This document shows, one piece after another, positions 56,465 through 64,000 of a DNA stretch of 64,000 nt (position 1 is the first letter of the stretch; each line of letters begins with the position of its first letter). A model generated the notes under the pieces. It saw only the letters and a program-made list of their open reading frames with translations, did not search any database and had not been told where the DNA came from. A program made the position numbers and the translations under genes. Source of the stretch: Sorghum bicolor (taxonomy: Eukaryota; Streptophyta; Magnoliopsida; Poales; Poaceae); contig NC_012879.2 in assembly GCF_000003195.3 (NCBI RefSeq), positions 23,673,367 through 23,737,366 of the forward strand, given 5' to 3'.

Positions 56465-58061
56465 CTACCCTTTGCTTGTCCTCAAGCAAAATTCGGGTTA
56501 AGCATATAAGAGTTGGATTGGACATTGCTTCAATAAAGCAACTTTGCAAAGTCTACTAATACAGCACCATGCTTCTTATAGCCAAAAGAGTGGTTTTGAA
56601 GTTTACCATAAATCATAGTATTATGGGGCTTTTTAGCTTTCCGCTTTGATCATGCAAAAAGTAAGACATAGCAATAGGCAGAAACTTCTTACCTTGCTTT
56701 AGTTAAGCTAAGACTATGTCTGGAGGGTTTTGACTTTTTGGAAAACAAGCTTGCTTTAGTTCCTCAAATGGCTCACTCGATCACTCAGTGGTGTTTGGCA
56801 ACCTCACCAAGGCCAGAAGTGATAGCCTTTATTACCTACATCTAATGGGATGATATGTGGAGCTATGGGTAGCCAAAAACTAAGCAAACTTGTGTTGAGT
56901 ATATTGTTAGGCTAGACACTTACATCGCTAGGAGCAACAAGTCATGCAGAAATGATCAAGATATGGTGAAGGTGGTTGGTTTAATGGAAGGTGGGAAAGG
57001 AATGAGGGAAAAAATACTCCGTGAGACTTCCCCATGTCTCTTGAAGGGGGATATGGTTTCTATGGATAACTTTTTTTTGATAAATGATAAGGACGGAAAT
57101 GTGTCCTCACATTTCTTTTGGGCCTTATGTGTCATATAGATATCTTGTTTTTTTAGCAATCCATATCTGTCTCCCTTTTAAAGACCAATTGTTGAGGAAT
57201 CTTTTGCGTATCTCAACTATATGTAGTACAAAGGAAAGGATAGATGCATATTTCCAGTGTAGAAACAACATGGGGTAGAAATGGGATATATGGATACTTT
57301 TGCAAATCGCCAAGGTAGAGAATAAGCAATAATTTGGTGGTTGCAACTTCCAAAATGGATAGTAGGCAATAATGATAGGTGTAAGTGGGATCTTGATCGA
57401 AAAGGCATGACAAGTTTCTCTACTTAAATCAATAAGGTCTAACGAAACTCACACTAACAAGAGCTTTTTATAGTGGCTTCCTATCTAATAAGAGCATACC
57501 TTAGTGGGGAGATGACCTCCCACAAGCTAGCTTGTTGCTGGGTGTAGAGCTTCTTCTCTTAGACTGATATCCTTTGTTTTTATTCATTTGATTATAAGGG
57601 AAAACCTAACTACTACTTCATGATATAGCTTAAGGCTATTCATATTTTATTCAAAATAAAATAACATAAAGTTCCTTCATGGTTGTTTCAAGGACTTTAT
57701 TTTATTTATATTTATTCATTATTATTTATTTCTTTATTATATTATTATTATAAATATAAATATATTTTTTTTATTATTATTTTTAATTCCATACTTAAAT
57801 TTTTGTTTTTATCATTTAACCCATGATTTAAAACAATCCTAATTCTAAATGCAGTGGTAGGATAAACCTAATCTAATGCAATGCATGATTTAATGGCTAA
57901 AATGTGAAATGTAAATGCAGAATTTAAATGCAGAGAGAGTAAAACATACCTTCAAACCATTGGGGTTCTTCCTTAGCCGGAGGTTCGTATTTCGGCGGCT
58001 TTCCTTTGAGGGGATCTTCTTCTTCTTCCTTCTTCCACACGACCTCCTCCATGTTGGGAGT
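56465..58061. repeat. Older gypsy-like host sequence, right of element 2
   Basis: Continues 28611-29370: CTACC CTTTGCTTGTCCTCAAG. No coding sequence is supported. It includes an AT-only stretch at ~57700-57790 made of ATTATT/TTTATT words. It ends at the element 3 LTR. Confidence 0.4.
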
Positions 58062-58160
58062 CTATCGGTGCAAAAGTTGATCTGCAAACACAAAGGGCTA
58101 ATACCCGATTCAAACGTTAAGGCGTGCCAGCCGATTTGACCCTGCTATCGGCAAAGGTAG

Positions 58161-61100
58161 TGTAACAGAACCGTCCAATTTATAAGAATTCAAGTGAATT
58201 AGCGACCGCTGGGGCAGTCAAGCCAATGGACTTGAACCCATATAAACCCGGTAGTCCGACGAAATCTCAAAAGACTTCGATTCAACCAACATACAACCAA
58301 GATCGTACATGATCAAGCATCACCATCACAGATTACAACATTCAACATAGAACATAGTTTTACATCACATCAGAGTTTGAAAGAGGTTATTACAAACCAT
58401 AGCAGTAGCGGAAACAAAGTAGTTTTGATACAACTTCAACTCAGTTTGTAATACATGCCAGTTCCATGGTCAAGTCCTAGCAAAAGCACAACTGAAGATA
58501 CAGGAGGTGATCACGCCCATGATCTACTCATCATCCGCAGCTGGGTGATGACAGTTAGCACAATAGCCGTGATAGACGACATCATCTGTAACAGGGGTAA
58601 ATAAAACCCTGAGTACGAGAATATACTCAGCTAGACTTACCCGTCATAAACCAGAAATAAAGTGACACCAAGGAGTATGCAAGGCTGATCTTAGTGGACT
58701 GGGTTGACTCACTTTTTGCATAAAACCTTTGCTGTAAGTAATCCATTTATTCATATTTCAGCAGCAAGTTCATTACTTAGCAACTATCCACTAGATTAGC
58801 ACCTGTTCTAAGCATACACTTGGGTAATTAAGCATATCAATAATAACCATATCAAGATTATCACTTTGCTATCAACATTCTCATCATAACCATCAAGTTG
58901 ATTTAGTGAATTCTACGTTGCCGCTGCCCAAGTCAAGTTCTCACTATCCGGGAGAGACGGCGATTCGAATCGATTCCTATCCAGCTGGAGGGGTATTCCT
59001 AACACTCACCCAAGCATACTTCATGACGGCTGCTCGGATCACCTTTAGCACAACTCCGGACCAATTCGCGGGTCCGTACGGCGCCGCACCCCCAGGGACC
59101 GCCAATCTGTCAGGGTCAGGACTCTAATCTGACACCTCGGTCTTACGCCATTGACTCTCCGCACATCCTTGCTACCAACCGGGGTGTGCACTTGAACCGA
59201 ACGGGGTATCCGGCTGGAGATGCACTCGTAGGCTTCGCGGTCGGAACGACTTATCCGGCCAACTAAGTGATAGGCATGCGTTCAACATGACACGGGGACG
59301 TACAGCGATTCGGTCCTTAAACGACACAGACGGGGATAGATTCACACCCAAGACCTCCATGCCTTGTTGCTGCACTATCGTCATCCCGCCCGGTCTCAAG
59401 TTCATTTTAGCACTTGGTTATCTCCACGATAGCAAATATAGCCAACCGTGATCATCATCCACCTAACTCTCGCAGGTGACAGGAAATCACCCGACTTCTA
59501 CCGAGCTAAGCATGGCTAAGCATCACTTCGATCCTGGACCTACTTTGGTAATGTTTAAGGTGGACAAGGTAGTCATTATGCAGCAAGGGTGTCATATCAA
59601 CGCCTACCACTTAATGCAACAATATATAACCATAGTCATTTGATAGCTGATTATGATAATAAAATAGTAGGAGACTTATAATGCTCCGGGGCTTGCCTTC
59701 AACGTAAGTAGAGGGACGATGGTCAGGGCACTCCGGCAAGTCGTCCTCCTCCTCAGCTCCTTGAGGTGGCTCCCCTTGCTGTCCTTCCGGCTCCGGCAAC
59801 TCGAACTCCAGCACCGTCACTCCTTTGGGTACACCTATGGATGCATGACAAGGAGATGAATATGGGAAATGCACATATGATGCATGGTGTCATGATGAAG
59901 AGCCAATGGGACATAAACAAGGTATAACATGAGCATAAACTTCTAAGAATAAGTGAGTCATGGAATAACAAGTAAATGCATACTTCTTCTCTGGTAGAGA
60001 GGCTAAATAGACAAGTTAAGCAACTTGTAGCTACTCCTACTCAGCCACTGGTTTAGTAGACAAACCAACCAGTCACAAGTTTCAGCTATAACTCGAATAT
60101 CACTTAACCAAATTAAGCAAGTAAGCACTTTTTGGAAAGATTAACAATTTGTCTACAATTTACTTTTAGACATCCCAGCATGATTCCCAACCGAAATATG
60201 CTAAAACATACCAAGTTGGCTGGCTGCTCTGGAAATTTCAGAGAGCAAGCACTTCATAGTAGCTACTTAAAATATGCATAACTTTCAAACTACTCAACCA
60301 AATGTCATGCAATTTGGGCACGTAGTAGATTAGTAAGTTAGCTACAAGTTTGTTGTAGACAAGTTTCCCAGAAAATACAATCTTCAAACAGTTCTTAATC
60401 AATTGCTATCAGCTGTACAGAAATGCTCTAGGAAAGGCAAAAATAGCTAAAATAATATTTTGCACATATTAAGAATGTATCAAAGGAACAATCCAATTGC
60501 ACCAGTAGATATAACATATCTAAGAAACACCAGAAAACATCATGGCAAGGTCTAAAACTATTTCTATCATCACCTTTTCCATTTATTTATTTATTAAGGT
60601 GATTTAATGAACATATACTCCAAGTATTCCAAAACTCCTAAGAAAATTACAGCAAGCTACCTATGCTAACATAAGATCACTGTAAAATTTTCAGAACATT
60701 TGCATGTACACATTGTGAGGTATGAAAATCACAAGCTAGTAAAGGCATGCAAGGCATAAATGTAAAACCCTATCAAAAAGTGTCAAACAACAGATTTCAG
60801 ATTTTTCCTTGCTTTGTCTACTCATAAGGACAACACTCAGAAAGTTTCACCATAAAAGGAGTTATACTTTAATTATCAAAAATACCACAAGATTCTCCTA
60901 TTTAAGCCAGGATTAATTTTAACTTCCCAACCAGGCTTCCAAAAATCATGAAACATTTATCAGAGCCTACTCATAACATAAGTAACAACTCCCTAAATTT
61001 GCATGGCCAGCAGATCAACAGATCTCAAGATAAAATTACCCACTGAAAAACCAAGATTAATTTATATCTATTTATTTCTGCAAAAACATGGCATGTTTCA

Positions 61101-62684
61101 TATTTTTATTAAAAACTAGACTTATGCTGGAACCTAACAAAATTGGAAGCACCACATTTGGATCTCTAAAACTCCAGATATGAATTTTACAAAATCAGCT
61201 TTGGCTTTGCAAAACAGTGAACCAGAGAGAGACACAGAGAGGCTGACGTCCGGGACCCGCGTGTCAGTGAGACAGAGGCAGGGGAGACGCTCGTCGCCGG
61301 CGAAGCTCAACGACGGCGAGGTCTCGGCCGGATCGCAGGGCACCTACGTGTTCCTCTCATCAAGGCGACTCTATTGACCTACTTTGCGCGCGCTCTACTG
61401 GACCCTAAGGTGCTCGCCGTCGGGAATGGCGGAGCGGCGGCGCTGCGCGGCGATACGCCGGCGGATCCAGGCAATGGCGACGCGGTAGAGCATCATGCCG
61501 AGCATCAGTGAACCAAGGGGAAGCGATAGGAGCAAGAATGGAAGGAAATGGTGGAGCAGAGAAGCCTGGCCACGTTGTCGGTGAGCTCGGGCGGAACTCC
61601 GGCGAGGCAGAACTGCTCGGAGCCTGGCAATGCCGCCTTACCCGTGCTCGACAGTGGCCAAGGAGGTGACGTCGAGGTAGAGGAGGCTCTGGCGAAGCTT
61701 TTGGCGGGCTGGCTTGGCCGGAGACGCGGTGGAACGGCCGGAGGAGCTCGCCGAAGCGCGACGGAGCTCACCGTGGACGAAGGCGGGCGCAATGTGGCGC
61801 TCTGGAGGGGTGAATGGCGCGTCTGAGGCGTCCACCCGGTGCGTGGCGTCTTGTGGACGACGTCGGGGCTGACAGGCGGGGTCGCCGTCGTCGTACGGCC
61901 GCCAGGTGGCCGGACACGCGGCGGCGGGTGAGCTTTGTCCAACTGAATCGTTTTTCTGAAACAGCCGATTGCAGTGACTGAAACTCGAACTTTGTCCTCG
62001 AAATTTGTCAACGTTTTACTCTCAGATCACTCGATGGTTTTGGCTGGGATTTGGTCCTCTGGGCAGAGCTACACGAGCTCTACAACTTTGGTTACAAGAT
62101 CAAAGTCTAACTCGGTTTGGATTTCAAACTACAAAGCTCCAAACATCCCTTGGTCGAAACTGCGCGATCCAACACTTAGCCAAATTCGGCTAAGTGTGAA
62201 ATCAGCCGTAATTTTTGGCTTGTGAGCAATTTTTGAATGTGTTCCAAGCTTTTTCATAAAAAGTCATCAACATAACTTTTGTAGCTTATGAAATTCTCTA
62301 CAACTTTGTTTCAGGTGTCAAAGACATGCAAGATATCTAACACCAGTTTCATAAAACATCTTTAAAAGGAGGTCTAGGAGGGTCAAAAAGGTCATTCTAG
62401 GGTTAACCATGACTTAGTGGCATTTTTGGCCAAAACCTTCAACATGAACTTTGTTCCAAATGATATTCTAAACATGATTGAGGTATTTTGGAGGACAATG
62501 TACAATTCTTTGCATTGGCTACCCCTTATAAACACTCAATTCAAGTCACTCAAGCAATTTAATCATGTAGTGTATAAAGCAAATGACATGTGATCATGGT
62601 ATGATGCTCATGAGTGATCATGATGATGCTTAGGTTAATGCAATGCTCAAGGTTAACATGCAAGCTAACACTAGGAGTGTTACA
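58161..62684. mobile_element. 4,524-bp solo LTR (or LTR-only element) inside the element 3 LTR, TSD GGTAG
   Basis: Starts TGTAACAGAACCGTCC and ends GGAGTGTTACA, with perfect GGTAG duplications at 58156-58160 and 62685-62689. I find no internal second copy of the ends and no gag or pol. ORFs near 61500-62010 are in GC-rich DNA and overlap on both strands, so I do not call them. Very long LTRs of this kind are known for some grass gypsy families; family not assigned. Confidence 0.8.
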
Positions 62685-63809
62685 GGTAGTAACTCGTATA
62701 CTTTAGTCCTGACAACAGCGATGCGCCCGGATGTCACGGCTAAGAGGTATTCACGCGGAACTTGAGAACGCGCCGAGCTTAAGTCGACGAATTCCTAAGA
62801 ACTCGTAATGAAAAGGAAAAAGTATGACAAAGTCGTCGAAAAAGTAGATGCTAGAATATGAGTAAAAACTTGTGTTTGATTGATTGATCGATTCTTTGAT
62901 TACAAGGCCCTAGGGTCTATATTTATACCCTGCTCAAAGAGTTACAACCAGACACGACTAGAATTCGAATTCCAAATTACATAGAATCCGTATACAAAAC
63001 GATTTAAATAATTAAGGAAAACATAAAGCTATCCCCCCGTGACAAGCTGGAACATCTCCACCAACCGATCGGCAACTCCCGGACTCTCCCTCCGTATCAT
63101 CAACAGACTCCCTTGTCATAGTCATCGGCAGACTTCCTTGTCGTAGCCATCGGCACAGACAAATCACCATCTACAGACTTAGTCACGTTCAATCTCTCCT
63201 TCATCGGCAACCACCCTCATCGGCAATTCATCCTGCAGACAAAACACCATCGTCCTATCCTGCCGGCCTGTATTCTACCGAACATGGACACGTGCCCAAA
63301 AATGGTGTCAACACATGCCCCCCAATTTCGGAGTATGAGATCGTTAATGCTCCAAAATTCTCTGCAGTAATGATGCCTTTTCCCGCAATTAATGCTCCTA
63401 ACCTGGTAACCGACAACCTCAATCTGAACAACTCTGGCCCTGTTCTTTTGTAAACCCCTTGAAATCCTCAACTTCCTAAACGGATATTTCCTTTTTGGTC
63501 TCACATCGGCAATATTACTGTTGCAAAGATTTGCCGATGGACTGACCAGGATGCTCGTACCTTATCTTCCCAAATAGCTATCTCCACTTTATTTGCCCAT
63601 CGGCAATATGACCGTTACAAGACATCGCCGATGGACCGACCAGGAGATCTCGCACAGTGAAATATCTCTGAATAATGACCGCTTCCTGTCAAATCTCCTG
63701 CACAATCCCTTGATTACCGTGCAAACAGTTACCATATCTACCTGAGCACCCTCGGATTTCTCGGATGCGGCAAAGAGATAAGTCAGATTTGCCCCTGCCC
63801 GTTTTGTCC

Positions 63810-63817
63810 TATAAGTA
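63810..63817 (+). promoter_or_regulatory. TATA-like box of the PMD gene, element 3
   Basis: TATAAGTA, 159 bp before the ATG at 63969, in the same conserved context as in elements 1 and 2. One base weakens the box. Confidence 0.6.
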
Positions 63818-63968
63818 GTTCATCCTCGGGTACTCCTTCTCCATCACATCATTCCACAACTCCAACCTCACCTTCCCGGCGGCGGCGCTGTTCCAAAAGC
63901 TCCAAGATCTCCGACGAGGCTCCTTCTTCACCAACTCCAAAACTCTCAAGCTCGTCCTCCACGGCAAA

Positions 63969-63995
63969 ATGGTCGTCAACTTCATCATTCCTGAG
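63969..63995 (+). CDS. First exon of the element 3 PMD gene
   Basis: ATG followed by codons for VVNFIIPE, then a GT donor (GAG|gtcag). It is the same 27-nt length and near-identical peptide as exon 1 in elements 1 and 2. Further exons lie outside the window. Confidence 0.65.
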
Positions 63996-64000
63996 GTCAG

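Larger units (their letters stand above)
58062..64000 (-). mobile_element. Element 3: third Tat-type copy, 3' LTR and antisense gene start (runs off the window)
   Basis: The LTR lies in two parts, 58062-58160 and 62690-63313. Without the insertion it is about 723 bp, matching the 714-728 bp of elements 1 and 2. The first bases TATCGGTGC deviate from the usual TGTTGGTGC. Polypurine sequence (CATGCCCCCCAATTT on +) and the PMD gene leader follow. The rest is beyond position 64000. Confidence 0.88.

Noticed and set aside
61505..62011. 168-codon minus ORF and 92-codon plus ORF in the giant solo LTR
   Set aside because: They overlap on opposite strands in a GC-rich block; composition alone explains their length.
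58161..62684. Complete LTR element with two LTRs
   Set aside because: No internal second copy of either terminus and no gag/pol motifs were seen.

Overview
The window looks like a transposon-rich stretch of a grass nuclear genome. I infer a panicoid, Sorghum-like host from the repeat families; this is not proven. The evidence is a plant TOUGH (TGH)-type gene with GT-AG introns, a repeated ~230-bp MITE family with TTA target duplications, long-LTR Ty3/gypsy elements of the Tat type (gag-PR-RT-RH-archaeal-type RNase H-IN), SIRE-like copia LTR sequence and a CACTA (En/Spm) DNA transposon. I see no rRNA, CRISPR, bacterial operon or confident tRNA.

Layout. 1-981: 3' end of a Ty1/copia element (RNase H, polypurine tract, short LTR), lying in the intron upstream of the first visible TGH exon. 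1028-5909: eight 3' exons of a TGH-like G-patch/SURP splicing-factor gene on the + strand; its N-terminus with the G-patch is outside the window or lost. One TGH intron carries a 387-bp solo LTR. 6430-13190: intergenic DNA with at least five copies of one MITE family and old gypsy LTR-like sequence. 13190-13870: a decayed gypsy protease. ~13930-28610: a SIRE-like copia LTR split by a complete 12.3-kb Tat-type element (element 1, minus strand, 14604-26906, perfect TSD CAAAG). 28611-58061: an older gypsy-like sequence split by a second copy of the same family (element 2, plus strand, 29371-56464, TSD CTGCC/CTACC). Element 2 is itself split by a 14.7-kb CACTA transposon (37186-51926, perfect TSD CTT). 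58062-64000: the 3' LTR and start of a third copy (element 3, minus strand). That LTR is split by a 4,524-bp solo LTR (58161-62684, perfect TSD GGTAG).

The most interesting biology is in the three Tat-type copies. Each carries, between pol and the 3' LTR, an antisense gene with its own TATA box about 155-159 bp before the ATG and a 27-nt first exon. The two copies lying wholly in the window also show several spliced exons, a plant mobile domain (PMD) and a C-terminal coiled coil. Gag-pol and this PMD gene run towards each other, with stop codons about 160 bp apart. The CACTA copy in element 2 landed in the last part of the PMD gene. The CACTA element encodes a TNP2-type transposase with a long open first exon, a TNPA/Ptta-type protein broken by an in-frame TAG, and an unrelated two-exon gene of 216 codons on the opposite strand. 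That gene contains two ~52-residue repeats and has a host-like site II promoter motif; it looks like captured cargo.

Insertion order, from nesting: old gypsy and SIRE-like sequence first, then elements 1, 2 and 3, then the CACTA in element 2 and the 4.5-kb LTR element in element 3. By-eye LTR comparison gives roughly 30 differences per ~720 bp in both element 1 and element 2, so they are of similar age.
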